A stretch of DNA of 64,000 nucleotides from Zhongshania aquimaris. Lineage in GTDB: Bacteria > Pseudomonadota > Gammaproteobacteria > Pseudomonadales > Spongiibacteraceae. Numbering within the stretch: the first letter of the stretch is position 1; the number at the start of each line of letters is the position of its first letter. The translations under genes and the position numbers were made by a program. The DNA lies in the NCBI RefSeq assembly GCF_019312595.1, contig NZ_JAHWDQ010000002.1:372001-436000 (forward strand), given 5' to 3'. Under the pieces are notes generated by a model. It was not told the origin of the DNA. It saw only the letters and a program-made list of their open reading frames with translations, and made no database searches. Positions 39,235-49,090 of this stretch are shown one piece after another.

Positions 39235-40875
39235 ATGAGTGACGTCACGTCCCCCCGTGCCAAATTGGTTGAAATGCTGTGGCAACTTAAAAAGATCTAC
39301 GACAAGCAGGGCGACAAAGGTGTGCGTTATATCCATTTTAATACTCTTTTGAATGATCCGGCCTACCGCAAGGAATTGATCGACCAAGCTGTGGTTAGCA
39401 GCAACCCTGATATTCGTGAACTCGGCGTTGGTCTTTTAACGATTAATACCGATGGTCCGCTGACTCAAGGTCGTCATGATCGAACCCTGGGTGCTGTTAA
39501 TCCTGATGTCGCCGAGACCGTTGGCTATAAGATCGCATCAGCAAAGCCCCCGCAACGCTCGATGAAAATGCGGCTGGTAGCAATAATTGGCGTACTGCTA
39601 ATTGGCGTTATTGTCGCGGCCATTTTTAGCAAGGATCTTGAACAGGCCTTTGCGGGTACACAGATAGTGAGTGGCTCCCTGCGCGGCGAGCAAATATGGA
39701 CTAATGATAAGACCTGGATTTTAGAAGGCACAGTCTATGTCGAGGCGGGTGCCAGATTGGTCATTGAGGCGGGAACCACAGTAAAAGGACGTCCTGGCAG
39801 TGCCTTATTGGTAACCCGCGACGCCAGTATATTAGCGAGGGGTACAGCCTTGGCGCCGATCGTGTTTACCAGCTCGGCCCTAGCCGGTAAGCGTCAGGCC
39901 GGTGATTGGGGTGGCATTGTGATGCTGGGCAATGCACCTGTGAATACCGCCGATGCGCAAATTGAAGGCTTGGTTGCCGGTGATACCCGCGGCATGTTCG
40001 GGGGCACAGATGCCAGCGATAACTGCGGCGTGCTCGAATATGCTCGTATCGAATTTGCGGGCTTTGAGGTTTACGCCAACAATGAGCTGAACGGATTAAC
40101 ACTCGGCGGCTGCGGCAGCAAAACCATTGTTCGCAATGTACAGGTGCATCGAGCCCTCGACGACGGTATTGAGGTATTTGGTGGCAATGTGGATTTGCGC
40201 CATATTCTTATTACCGGTGCCGCCGACGATTCTCTGGATTGGGATATGGGCTGGACTGGCCGCGTGCAATTTTTGCAGATTCAGCAGTACGCGGGGGTAG
40301 GCGATAATGGCCTTGAGGCGGATAATCGAGAAGGCAATTATCAAGCTGAACCCGTTTCTGAACCGACTTTATATAACGTGACCTTGCTTGGCATGAATAG
40401 CCGCGAAAAATACCAGCGCGCTATGACTCTGCGCCGTGGCACCGGCGGGCATTTCAATAATATGGTAATTGCCGGTTTCTCTGGCGAAGCCATCGACATT
40501 AAAGACAGTGAAACCGTTGCCCGTATTCAAGAGGGGAAAATGAGTTTCGGCGGTTTGCTGATTGCGGATATTGCGGCGGACGGTAAGCACTATTTTGCTG
40601 AAGAGATTGGCGGGCACGACGACGATGGCGGCTTTGACGAGGCCGCTTATTTTTCGCAGTACGCCAGTCTTGGCACTAGCCCGCAATTTTTAAAAGTCAC
40701 CCAAAGTGAAAGTGAGCCGGATTATCGCGTAGCGGCGTCTTCGCCAGCAAAGAATAATGCCGTCGCAGTGCCACAGGGTGAGTTTTGGGACGAAGCCGCG
40801 AATTATCGGGGCGCTATGCGTCCCGGTGTTGGCAGCAGCTGGACAGATGGCTGGACTGCCTTTCCCCTAAATTAG
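39235..40875 (+). CDS. Membrane-anchored right-handed beta-helix protein
   Basis: 546 residues of unknown function. Residues 1-110 form a soluble helical domain at the N-terminus, a single membrane helix spans about 113-131, and about 140-546 is a beta-helix-like periplasmic or surface part. That part contains GTVYVEAGARLVIEAGTTVKG, PIVFTS, GDWGGIVMLGNAPVN and CGVLEYARIEFAGFEV, features typical of extracellular carbohydrate-active or surface proteins. AGAGGAA precedes the ATG at 39235. It sits between argH and algZ, which adjoin in Pseudomonas, so it is an insertion relative to that order. Confidence 0.75.
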   Translation: MSDVTSPRAKLVEMLWQLKKIYDKQGDKGVRYIHFNTLLNDPAYRKELIDQAVVSSNPDIRELGVGLLTINTDGPLTQGRHDRTLGAVNPDVAETVGYKIASAKPPQRSMKMRLVAIIGVLLIGVIVAAIFSKDLEQAFAGTQIVSGSLRGEQIWTNDKTWILEGTVYVEAGARLVIEAGTTVKGRPGSALLVTRDASILARGTALAPIVFTSSALAGKRQAGDWGGIVMLGNAPVNTADAQIEGLVAGDTRGMFGGTDASDNCGVLEYARIEFAGFEVYANNELNGLTLGGCGSKTIVRNVQVHRALDDGIEVFGGNVDLRHILITGAADDSLDWDMGWTGRVQFLQIQQYAGVGDNGLEADNREGNYQAEPVSEPTLYNVTLLGMNSREKYQRAMTLRRGTGGHFNNMVIAGFSGEAIDIKDSETVARIQEGKMSFGGLLIADIAADGKHYFAEEIGGHDDDGGFDEAAYFSQYASLGTSPQFLKVTQSESEPDYRVAASSPAKNNAVAVPQGEFWDEAANYRGAMRPGVGSSWTDGWTAFPLN

Positions 40876-40946
40876 ACTTTTATAGCGTATTACCGGGTTA
40901 GCGAGTCCGGCCCTGTAATACGTATCCGCTCCGCCGACAGCCTGCT

Positions 40947-42056
40947 ATGCTTTGTGAATACAAATCTAGGATGGGTGCCGTGTCGCGTAGGCAGCAAAAT
41001 GAAGCGCAGCTAAATTCTCAGCAGGTGTCGTTTATCGGCAATCTGTCTAGTCCGCAATCGCTGTTGCTTATTGTCTTGCTGGCGAGTCTGCTCGCCATTT
41101 TATTCACCGTGTTGAAATCAGGCTTGCAGAATTTCGACTGGGTCTTACTCGGTATGTCTGGCCTGTTCACCATTTGGTGCTTGCTGGGTGCGGCAGCCGT
41201 GCTTCAGCTTCTTAAACCTGTGTTTGCACAAATGTCGACGGCGGTGACGGCCGGTTTGAGCTTTGTGGTGTGCCTTATATGGGTTGCCTGCGTTACTGTG
41301 TTTGCGCAGTGGTTTGCACGTGGCGGATTGCAAAACGAGGTGTGGCTGTTCGACGGCTGGGCGCTGGCAGAAATTTTAGCGGTCGCGACGATATTGCTCG
41401 GTGTGGGTATGCGCTATGCCTATTTGAGTTTGCAATACCGCCTGCGCGAGCAAAGTAGTTTACACGCGCGCTTAGACGCGCTGCATTCCAGAATTCGGCC
41501 CCATTTTTTATTCAATACGCTAAACAGTATTAGCAGTTTAATCAGCGTTGCTCCCGATAAAGCCGAGCAAGCTGTCGAGGATTTGGCGGCGCTGTTTCGC
41601 GCTAATTTGCAAAGCGGTATGAGCGTGGTGCGCTGGGTCGATGAACGCGAACTATGTGAACGCTATTTGCGAATTGAGCGCGCCCGCTTAGATGAGCGCC
41701 TGCAAGTTGACTGGCAAGATAATGATATAAGTGACGATATCGCGGTGCCATCGCTGCTGCTGCAACCGCTGATAGAAAATGCCATCACCCACGGTATTCA
41801 GCGTTTACAAGAAGGGGGTGTGGTAAGTATTCGCGCTCATGTTGCGGAGGGAATGGTGGAGATTGAGGTTCAAAATCCCGTGCCTGAATTTGCCGATGTG
41901 GTCGAGGGTAACGGCATCGCCAGCGACAATATTCGTCTTCGTTTGCAAGCCCTATTTGGCGACCAGGCCAGATTTACCTGCCAGCGATCGGAGGGGCAAT
42001 ACCAGGTGCGAGCGGTTTTCCCGATGAAAAAGCTGACACAGGCAGCCTCCGCGTGA
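40947..42056 (+). CDS. algZ: AlgZ/LytS-family sensor histidine kinase
   Basis: 369-residue HPK family-8 kinase. The N-terminal part has about four hydrophobic helices (about 38-56, 65-90, 100-122, 138-160). The His_kinase block is RIRPHFLFNTLNS with the likely phospho-His186, then an ATPase C-terminus with LLLQPLIENAITHGI and GNGIASDN. P. aeruginosa AlgZ (FimS) controls alginate and twitching through AlgR. Here the pair follows argH and precedes hemC, as in Pseudomonas. The start is uncertain: ATG 40947 or 40971, or GTG 40980. Confidence 0.85.
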   Translation: MLCEYKSRMGAVSRRQQNEAQLNSQQVSFIGNLSSPQSLLLIVLLASLLAILFTVLKSGLQNFDWVLLGMSGLFTIWCLLGAAAVLQLLKPVFAQMSTAVTAGLSFVVCLIWVACVTVFAQWFARGGLQNEVWLFDGWALAEILAVATILLGVGMRYAYLSLQYRLREQSSLHARLDALHSRIRPHFLFNTLNSISSLISVAPDKAEQAVEDLAALFRANLQSGMSVVRWVDERELCERYLRIERARLDERLQVDWQDNDISDDIAVPSLLLQPLIENAITHGIQRLQEGGVVSIRAHVAEGMVEIEVQNPVPEFADVVEGNGIASDNIRLRLQALFGDQARFTCQRSEGQYQVRAVFPMKKLTQAASA

Positions 42057-42787
42057 AAGTGTTAATCGTTGACGATGAGTCTTTGGCTCGCCAACGCGCC
42101 GCGCGATTATTGCAGGAGTTAGGCGGTATTGAGTTGGTGGGCGAGGCGGCGAACGCCGAACAGGCGCTGGCAGAAATAGAGCGCCTGCAACCCGATGCCC
42201 TGCTTTTAGATATTGCCATGCCCGGTATCAGTGGCATCGACTTAGCGCGGCAATTGGCTGAGCGCGAGTCATCTCCCGCGATTGTGTTTTGCACTGCCTA
42301 TGACGAATACGCGCTTGCGGCGTTTGACGCACAGGCGGTGGCCTATCTGCTAAAGCCTATTCAGCGGGAGAAGTTGGCGGCGGTATTCAGCCGACTGACG
42401 CGCTTAAACAAAGCCCAAATAGCCGCACTTGCAGACTTAGATACACCGGCTCAACGCAGCCAGCTATCGTCCTCTGGCCCGCAGGGTATCAGCGTGCTGC
42501 CGGTGTCTGCGGTGCGTTATTTTCACGCCGACAATAAATACGTAAGCGCGGTGCACCCAGATGGTGAATTACTAATCGATGATAGCCTGCGTGACTTAGA
42601 GCAGGAGTTTGCCAGTCAGTTTTTGCGCGTTCACCGCAACGCCCTCGTCGCGCTGCGGTATTTGCAGGGCATGGAACGTCACGGCGTAGCGGCTTATCGG
42701 GTGAAATTACAGGGAGTGGCAGTGGGGCCGCAGATTAGTCGGCGTTATTTACCTGCCCTGCGCGCTCGCCTTAGTAAAGGCATTTAG
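42053..42787 (+). CDS. algR: AlgR-type LytTR response regulator
   Basis: 244 residues. Receiver domain (1-118) with the acidic pair VDDES, phospho-acceptor Asp53 in LLDIAMPG and the late KP pair in YLLKPIQ. The LytTR DNA-binding domain is about 135-240 (VRYFHADNKYVSA, FLRVHRNALVAL). The start is GTG at 42053, overlapping the kinase stop (GTGA), so the pair is translationally coupled. It corresponds to AlgR, which regulates alginate and type IV pilus genes; the targets here are not known, though pilT-pilU and a long algC are in the window. Confidence 0.9.
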   Translation: MKVLIVDDESLARQRAARLLQELGGIELVGEAANAEQALAEIERLQPDALLLDIAMPGISGIDLARQLAERESSPAIVFCTAYDEYALAAFDAQAVAYLLKPIQREKLAAVFSRLTRLNKAQIAALADLDTPAQRSQLSSSGPQGISVLPVSAVRYFHADNKYVSAVHPDGELLIDDSLRDLEQEFASQFLRVHRNALVALRYLQGMERHGVAAYRVKLQGVAVGPQISRRYLPALRARLSKGI

Positions 42788-42871
42788 TCCATTGTAGTGC
42801 TAGGTTTTCGGTTTTGTCAGCGCGCTCGCTGACGTATCATGGTGACCCCACGGAGTACTACGGAAATATTC

Positions 42872-43799
<928 letters not shown>

Positions 43800-43822
<23 letters not shown>

Positions 43823-44597
43823 TTTGCGGGTGCTGGTGACGCGGCCGGCGGATCGAAGCGCGGAATTTGCCGCCGCCTTAACGGAGGCGGGCGCTACGGT
43901 GAGCTTACAGCCGCTGCTGGATATAGCGCCGCTGTCGTCTCCAGAGCACAGCGAGGCAATGCAGAAAAGTCGCAGCCTGTTGATGAACCTCGATAGCTAT
44001 CAGCAGATTATTTTTATCAGCGTCAACGCCGTGCACTACGGCCTAGATCAAATTGACCAATACTGGCCGCAATGGCCGCTGGGTATCCAGGTTTATGCCA
44101 TTGGCGCGGCGACGGCAGCGGCCCTTGCCGAGCGAGATATCGCCGTACACCACAGCGCTCAGGCAATGAATAGCGAAAGCCTGCTGGCCTGCGCCGACCT
44201 TCAGCACATCAGCCATTCCAAAATATTAATCATCCGGGGCGTGGGTGGCCGTGAGCATTTGGCCGAGCAACTTAGGCAGCGAGGCGCCGCGGTAGATTAC
44301 GCAGAGTGCTATCAGCGCTGCAAACCAGATATTGACGGTGGCCAACTGCGGTCATTGCTGTTAAAACACAGCATAAATATAGTGGCATTAAATAGCGGCG
44401 AGACCCTGGCTCATTTCAGTGACTTAATGGGTGAGGCGGCGTTGACTTACCCCGTGTTGGTGCCGGGTGATCGTGTCGCAGACTTAGCGAGAGCGCAGGG
44501 CTATCAAATCGTGATTCAGGCCGACAATGCCGGCACGGCAGCAAGTCTTGCCGCTTTAAGGCGTTATGCGGAAAGCAATTCCTCTATCCATCATTAA
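43800..44597 (+). CDS. hemD: Uroporphyrinogen-III synthase
   Basis: Cyclises hydroxymethylbilane with D-ring inversion to uroporphyrinogen III. It is 265 residues from the ATG at 43800, which overlaps the hemC end. Visible family segments are [48 protein letters not shown] and [22 protein letters not shown]. This family is poorly conserved, so gene order (hemC-D-X-Y) adds support. Confidence 0.93.
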
Positions 44598-44617
44598 ATA
44601 GATTTTGAGAGAACATA

Positions 44618-45754
44618 ATGAGCGGCGATAAACCGGAAGATAATAAAGACACAGCGACGGTAGCAGCGCAAAAGCCATCGGTAATTAGCGCGTCCGAGCC
44701 GCCGTCGAATAATAAGAAGACCAAGGAAAAGCCCGCCGCTAAAAAGAGTGGCGGCGGCAATGTGCTGGGCTTGTTGGCGCTATTAATTGCACTCGGCGCC
44801 TTGGTGTTGGCGGGGTGGATGTACCAGCAAGGCCAGTTGCTAGCCGCACAAGAAAAAAGCACTAGCGCCGGTTTTAGAGCCGAGCTGCGCGCATTGACTG
44901 ACTCGCAGTCAGAGCTCACGTCCTTGCTCAGCGCTCAGCGCGAAGCGCTTTCCCAATTGCGTAGCGACAGCAGTACACGTCTAGATGCGCTGGCCCGCCG
45001 CAGTCAGGATCTCGAAGTCTCGGTGCAGTCATTAGCCACCGTAGACCGCCAAGATTGGCTGTTGGCAGAGGCAGAATATTTACTGCGGGTCGCCAATCAG
45101 CGCGCGCAATTAAGTGGCGACGCCCGCTCAGCCGCGCAATTGCTGGCGAGCGCAGATGAAATATTACAAGACTTAGACGACGCGGCCTTGCATCCGGTGC
45201 GCGCAGAGATCGCCAGAGAAATAGCCGCCCTGCAAAGCAGCGCCGAGCGCGATGTGGAAGGCAGCTACTTGGCGCTACAGGCGTTAGCAAACGAAGTGGC
45301 TAAACTAAAAATCTACCAAGCGCCGAGTTATCAGCCCGCACCAACTGAGACACAAGCGACAGATTGGAAACAGCGCCTGCAAGTGGGCTTCGCTGCGGCA
45401 TGGGAAAAACTGCAGAGCTATATTCGGGTTCGCGAGCACGACGAAAATTTCCGCGCACAAATAGTCCCTGAACAAGAAGGCGCGCTGCGGGTGAGCTTGC
45501 AGCTTATGTTTGAACAAGCCCAGTTAGCACTGCTGGCAAATCAACCGCGTTTGTATCAGCGCTCTTTGCAAAAAGCGACAGACTGGTTGAACCGATACTA
45601 CCAATTAGATGAACACCGCGACGCGCTGTTGGATGAAATTAATACCCTGTCAAAAGTGCGGGTGAACTCAGAAATCGCGGATATTTCTGGCTCATTAAAA
45701 AGCCTGAAAGAATATATAAAAAGTAATCGTTGGCAGAAAGAGGCTCGCCAATGA
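44618..45754 (+). CDS. hemX: HemX-type membrane protein
   Basis: 378 residues. A charged, lysine-rich cytosolic start (1-45) is followed by one membrane helix (about 49-68) and a long helical, coiled-coil periplasmic domain. It belongs to the proteobacterial HemX family (formerly annotated as uroporphyrin-III methyltransferase), a likely non-enzymatic membrane component in heme operons. Its last bases overlap the hemY start (ATGA). GAGAG precedes the ATG. Confidence 0.88.
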   Translation: MSGDKPEDNKDTATVAAQKPSVISASEPPSNNKKTKEKPAAKKSGGGNVLGLLALLIALGALVLAGWMYQQGQLLAAQEKSTSAGFRAELRALTDSQSELTSLLSAQREALSQLRSDSSTRLDALARRSQDLEVSVQSLATVDRQDWLLAEAEYLLRVANQRAQLSGDARSAAQLLASADEILQDLDDAALHPVRAEIAREIAALQSSAERDVEGSYLALQALANEVAKLKIYQAPSYQPAPTETQATDWKQRLQVGFAAAWEKLQSYIRVREHDENFRAQIVPEQEGALRVSLQLMFEQAQLALLANQPRLYQRSLQKATDWLNRYYQLDEHRDALLDEINTLSKVRVNSEIADISGSLKSLKEYIKSNRWQKEARQ

Positions 45755-46971
45755 AAATATTTATTGCAGTCTTAATAGTGTTGCTTGTCGCGCCGATTTT
45801 GGCAGCGGGGATTCAGCACGACTCTGGTTATATTCTTATCGCCTACGGCAAAACCACCATCGAAATGACAATATGGGTTGGCGTCGCAGTTCTTGCAGCC
45901 GTTCTACTATTGTTTACGATTGTATTTATCAGTTTGCGCCGTGGTGCAAAAGTGTCTGACAAAATTGCCAGCTTTTGGAGTGACCGCAAAGTTAACCGCG
46001 GTCGCAGTCACACCACCTTGGGCATGATTGCCTTTATAGAAGGCAATTGGGAAAAGTCGCGCCGTCTTCTAACCGATGCCATAAAGGGCAGCGAAGCGCC
46101 GCTAGTGAATTATTTATTAGCGGCCCGTGCCAGTCATGCCCTGGGTGATGCGGCAGCAAGTCGCCACTATTTAGGTTTGGCAGAGGAAACCAGCGCCAAA
46201 GCCAGTATTGCCGTAGCGCTCACCCAAGCGGAAATGCAGGTTGACAGGGGCCGCCTGGAAGAAGCGCTGGCAACCCTGACCCGCGCTCGCCGCAATGCCG
46301 AACGTCACCCTTCCGTACTGAGCTTATTAGAAAAAGTGTACTCCGGCCTTCGCGACTGGAAGTCGCTGTTAGAATTGCTGCCCGATTTGCGTAAGCACAA
46401 TATCCTAGCCGCCGAAGAAATCGACCGCCTAGAGCGTGTGGCCTTAATGGGTCAGCTAGAACACGCCGCAGGTCAGGGTGACGTTGCCGCCTTACAGCAG
46501 TGGTGGAAGCATCTCTCCCGTGCCTGGCAGCGCGACGTGGATCTCTGCTTAGCGTATTGCAGAAACCTAGTGGTCTTAAATGATCAAGCGGCGGCAGAGA
46601 AAGTCTTGCAGCAAATGCTCAAGCAGAACTGGTCGCCGAATTTGGTGTCGCTCTACGGCTTAATTGCAGGCGCCGATATCACGCGACAGCTAAGCACCGC
46701 AGAAACATGGCTAAAGGAGCACGGTGACGACCCAGCGCTGCTGCTTAGTTTAGGTCGCTTATCCCTACGCAATGAATTATGGGGTAAGGCCAAAGAATAT
46801 TTTGAACAAGGCTATCGCCGCAGTCCAAATGCAGAACTGTGTTTTGAACTAGGCCGTTTGCTCAGCAATATGGGTAATCAGGCCGAGGCCGAACGCTACA
46901 CCCTGGAAGCCCTGCAGCTGCAGGGGCAAGCTTTGCCAGAACTTCCGCAGCCGCGTTTGGCCGGTTATTAA
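45751..46971 (+). CDS. hemY: HemY-type tetratricopeptide membrane protein
   Basis: 406 residues with two N-terminal membrane helices (about 4-22 and 40-63), then a TPR-rich helical domain to the end (AALTRARRNAERHPS, AERYTLEALQLQG). This is the HemY_N family of heme operons, not protoporphyrinogen oxidase. The start is the ATG at 45751 with GAGG upstream; it overlaps the hemX stop. It is coupled to a small TPR gene one base later. Confidence 0.9.
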   Translation: MKIFIAVLIVLLVAPILAAGIQHDSGYILIAYGKTTIEMTIWVGVAVLAAVLLLFTIVFISLRRGAKVSDKIASFWSDRKVNRGRSHTTLGMIAFIEGNWEKSRRLLTDAIKGSEAPLVNYLLAARASHALGDAAASRHYLGLAEETSAKASIAVALTQAEMQVDRGRLEEALATLTRARRNAERHPSVLSLLEKVYSGLRDWKSLLELLPDLRKHNILAAEEIDRLERVALMGQLEHAAGQGDVAALQQWWKHLSRAWQRDVDLCLAYCRNLVVLNDQAAAEKVLQQMLKQNWSPNLVSLYGLIAGADITRQLSTAETWLKEHGDDPALLLSLGRLSLRNELWGKAKEYFEQGYRRSPNAELCFELGRLLSNMGNQAEAERYTLEALQLQGQALPELPQPRLAGY

Positions 46972-46972
46972 T

Positions 46973-47281
46973 ATGAATATCGACGCACTAGAAAAAATGC
47001 TCGCCAAAGGCAACGACAGCGCCATGCTGCGTTTCGGTTTGGGTAAGGCCTACCTCGATAATAAAAAGCCAGACGACGCCATAACGCATTTACAACATTG
47101 CGTAGAACAAGACCCTGACTATTCAGCGGCGTGGAATTTGCTCGGTAAAGCCCATTTGCAGTTGGGTGACAAAGCCTCAGCAGAAACGGTCTGGCAGTCA
47201 GGCTTGGATGTGGCTGTGCGAAAAGGCGATAAACAAACCGAAAAAGAAATTACGGTTTTTTTGAAAAAGCTGAAGAAGTAA
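46973..47281 (+). CDS. Small tetratricopeptide repeat protein
   Basis: 102 residues with two or three TPR motifs (about 15-80: LRFGLGKAYLDNKKPDDAITHLQHCVEQDP, AAWNLLGKAHLQLGDKASAETVWQSGLDV). It begins one base after hemY and is almost certainly co-translated with it. The function is unknown; it is probably an adaptor working with HemY. Confidence 0.85.
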   Translation: MNIDALEKMLAKGNDSAMLRFGLGKAYLDNKKPDDAITHLQHCVEQDPDYSAAWNLLGKAHLQLGDKASAETVWQSGLDVAVRKGDKQTEKEITVFLKKLKK

Positions 47282-47550
47282 ATCTATTCCTTGTATTTTG
47301 TTAGTTGTTTCGGTTAAGTGCTTTAGACTAGCGATAAAAAGTAATTCGCTGATGTGATAATTTCAGGGAGTGAATTTTAAATACGAGCAGGGAAGGAGTT
47401 TAGTGTACATATGGATATGACTATAAAATTAAACACTTAATCGGAGGTATACGTCAAAGTGACGTGTTTAATCAAGTCGTCTAGACGTATATTTAGCTGT
47501 TGGGCGTATTTGAAATATCTGAGTTAACCCTACCCAATTGAGGCAAGAGC
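47282..47550. other. Boundary of the cassette-like island
   Basis: 269 bases, visibly AT-richer than the flanking hem genes. It holds the degenerate attC-like site at 47435-47505 and no credible gene. Confidence 0.4.
47435..47505 (+). other. Degenerate attC-like site upstream of GFA gene
   Basis: Right end GTTGGGC (47499-47505) fits the attC 3' consensus GTTRRRY fully. The left end ACTTAAT (47435-47441) fits RYYYAAC except for the final base. Inner complementary boxes TACGTC (47450-47455) and GACGTA (47484-47489) pair, with spacers of 8 and 9 bases to the outer boxes. The total is 71 bases. It could be the recombination site of a lost preceding cassette. Confidence 0.45.
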
Positions 47551-48021
47551 ATGGCGACTTACCAAGGGGGTTGCAGCTGTGGCGAAACCCGATATCAATT
47601 GATGCGTGGCCCGATGATTGTGCATTGCTGTCACTGCTGCTGGTGCCAAAGGGAGTCTGGTTCAGCATTTGCAGTAAACGGACTAATTGAAGCAGTTGAA
47701 GTTCAATTGCTTAGAGGTGAGCCTGAAGTAATTGATACGCCGTCTAATAGTGGCGGTGGGCAACAAATCACTCGGTGCTCTATCTGCCGCATTGCGCTAT
47801 GGAGTAATTACAGTGCGGCGAAAGACGCGATAAGGTTCGTACGGATGGGAACGCTTGATAAGCCTCAGGCCTTTCCTCCAGATATACATATATTTACTTC
47901 GTCGAAACAATCTTGGATCAATCTAGAAAACGAGCGTTTTGTAGTCGATGAATATTACAGACGGTCGGATTACTGGTCCGAACAGAACATTGCTCGCTAT
48001 AAGGCTGCTATGGGTAAATAG
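47551..48021 (+). CDS. GFA/CENP-V family zinc-binding protein
   Basis: 156 residues of the glutathione-dependent formaldehyde-activating-like family. Zinc cysteines: C8/C10 (GGCSCGETRY), C27/C29/C32 (HCCHCCWCQ) and C76/C79 (RCSICR), with GSAFAVNG following. Members are mostly of unknown activity. It sits between attC-like sites, as a gene cassette would, and is AT-richer than its core-genome neighbours. Confidence 0.88.
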   Translation: MATYQGGCSCGETRYQLMRGPMIVHCCHCCWCQRESGSAFAVNGLIEAVEVQLLRGEPEVIDTPSNSGGGQQITRCSICRIALWSNYSAAKDAIRFVRMGTLDKPQAFPPDIHIFTSSKQSWINLENERFVVDEYYRRSDYWSEQNIARYKAAMGK

Positions 48022-48050
48022 CTCATGATTGTTTACTTAAGTGCGAATAC

Positions 48051-48150
48051 ACCTAACAAATCATTGCAGCGGACATTTTGACCCGCCACCCATTTTTACT
48101 GGCGCAAAAATAGGCGTCGCCTCAAGTTCCGCTGAATTTAGGCGTTACGC
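48051..48150 (+). other. attC integron recombination site
   Basis: Left outer box ACCTAAC (48051-48057) matches RYYYAAC exactly; right outer box GTTACGC (48144-48150) matches GTTRRRY with one change. Inner boxes CAGCGGA and TCCGCTG are perfect complements, each separated from its TAAC/GTTA core by 9 bases. A variable stem-loop with an ATTTTT / AAAAAT inner hairpin lies between. The site starts 30 bases after the GFA stop and ends 18 bases before the next ORF, as in gene cassettes. Confidence 0.8.
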
Positions 48151-48168
48151 ATTTTTAGAGGGATAATA

Positions 48169-48507
48169 ATGATTCAAGCGGCAATAGCATCAGTGCTTCT
48201 TATTTGTGTCTACAAATTTATAAAGACAAATAATGAATATGAGATAGATTGGTGGATGGCATTTGTTTTTGTGCTTGTTCCGGTGCTGCTGATGTTTCTT
48301 ATCTCTATAGGCTTGGGAGTTCTTGAGTTACCACAAGAGTACGCATTGCTAGGGTATCTCTTCTATCTTATCGTGCCGTTCTCGATTCTCAAGTTCGGCC
48401 TTGATTTCAATGCCACAACTGCAATGAAGTTTAGTATATGGGTTCCGGTGGCCGCTGTAATTGCTGAGATACCTTTCGTCATTCTGATGGGCGTGGGCAA
48501 TGCATGA
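48169..48507 (+). CDS. Small integral membrane protein (cassette gene)
   Basis: 112 residues with three to four hydrophobic helices (about 3-15, 28-50, 56-78, 85-108) and no recognised family. GAGGGATAATA is just upstream of the ATG. It lies directly downstream of the attC site and its stop overlaps the next attC-like sequence, the compact layout of integron cassettes. The function is unknown. Confidence 0.7.
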   Translation: MIQAAIASVLLICVYKFIKTNNEYEIDWWMAFVFVLVPVLLMFLISIGLGVLELPQEYALLGYLFYLIVPFSILKFGLDFNATTAMKFSIWVPVAAVIAEIPFVILMGVGNA

Positions 48508-48560
48508 CAAGGCAGTGTTGTCGCAGCGTAAAAAGCGTGCTGCTGGGACGCATTAGCTAT
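48502..48560 (+). other. Weak attC-like sequence after membrane-protein gene
   Basis: From GCATGACAAGGCAG, overlapping the upstream TGA stop, to GACGCATTAG, with a GCAGC / GCTGC inner hairpin. The outer boxes are poor matches to RYYYAAC and GTTRRRY. Its position exactly where a cassette site is expected is the main support. Confidence 0.3.
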
Positions 48561-48615
48561 CGCTCCGGGCCCAAAATCTCAGCGTCGTGTTGAATCAAGC
48601 TGGCGAATTTAAGTA

Positions 48616-48909
48616 ATGATATTTGCGGAATTAAATTACAAAGAACACTATGATGATTTTCATCAATCATTACTTGAATATGTCGATGCTCACTTTGAAC
48701 GCGTGGATTCTGGCCACCAAGGTGATTCCTGGATATGGATTTACGAAGGAGAAAACAAGGTAGCGATAGATACCTTTTCATCTATGAAGCATCAAGTTAA
48801 ATCTGAAACTAGGCAAAACTCACTTGTTCAAAAGGTAATAGAAATACTGCAAAGGAAATACGATTTAGTCGTATATAGTGAACCGAGATCAGAGGGCCAC
48901 GAAGATTAA
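48616..48909 (+). CDS. Hypothetical cassette-type protein
   Basis: 97 residues, soluble, acidic, with HQGDSWIWIYEGENKVAIDTFSSMKHQVKS at about 34-63 and a C-terminal LVVYSEPRSEGHED. The compact alpha/beta composition is typical of small proteins carried on integron cassettes, and the central segment resembles such proteins from memory, unchecked. No function is assigned. There is no strong ribosome binding site, and a GTAATG start context. AT-rich sequence follows it to 49090. Confidence 0.6.
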   Translation: MIFAELNYKEHYDDFHQSLLEYVDAHFERVDSGHQGDSWIWIYEGENKVAIDTFSSMKHQVKSETRQNSLVQKVIEILQRKYDLVVYSEPRSEGHED

Positions 48910-49090
48910 ATTTAAAAGCACATTACAATTTTGGAGTGCCTGTCCTATTGCCCTTTTAATAGGTGAACATATTAGTCGTTACTGGTGATTATATTGTTTG
49001 GAGTTGTATAAGTAGTAATTCAACACTAATGAATAGTCATATATACAGCGTGATTTACCGCTGCCAAATACCAATAAAGGATGTTGAAAG

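Noticed and set aside
48910-49090. A further attC site after the third cassette gene
   Set aside because: Only a CCTATT / AATAGG hairpin is present. No outer boxes fit the consensus.
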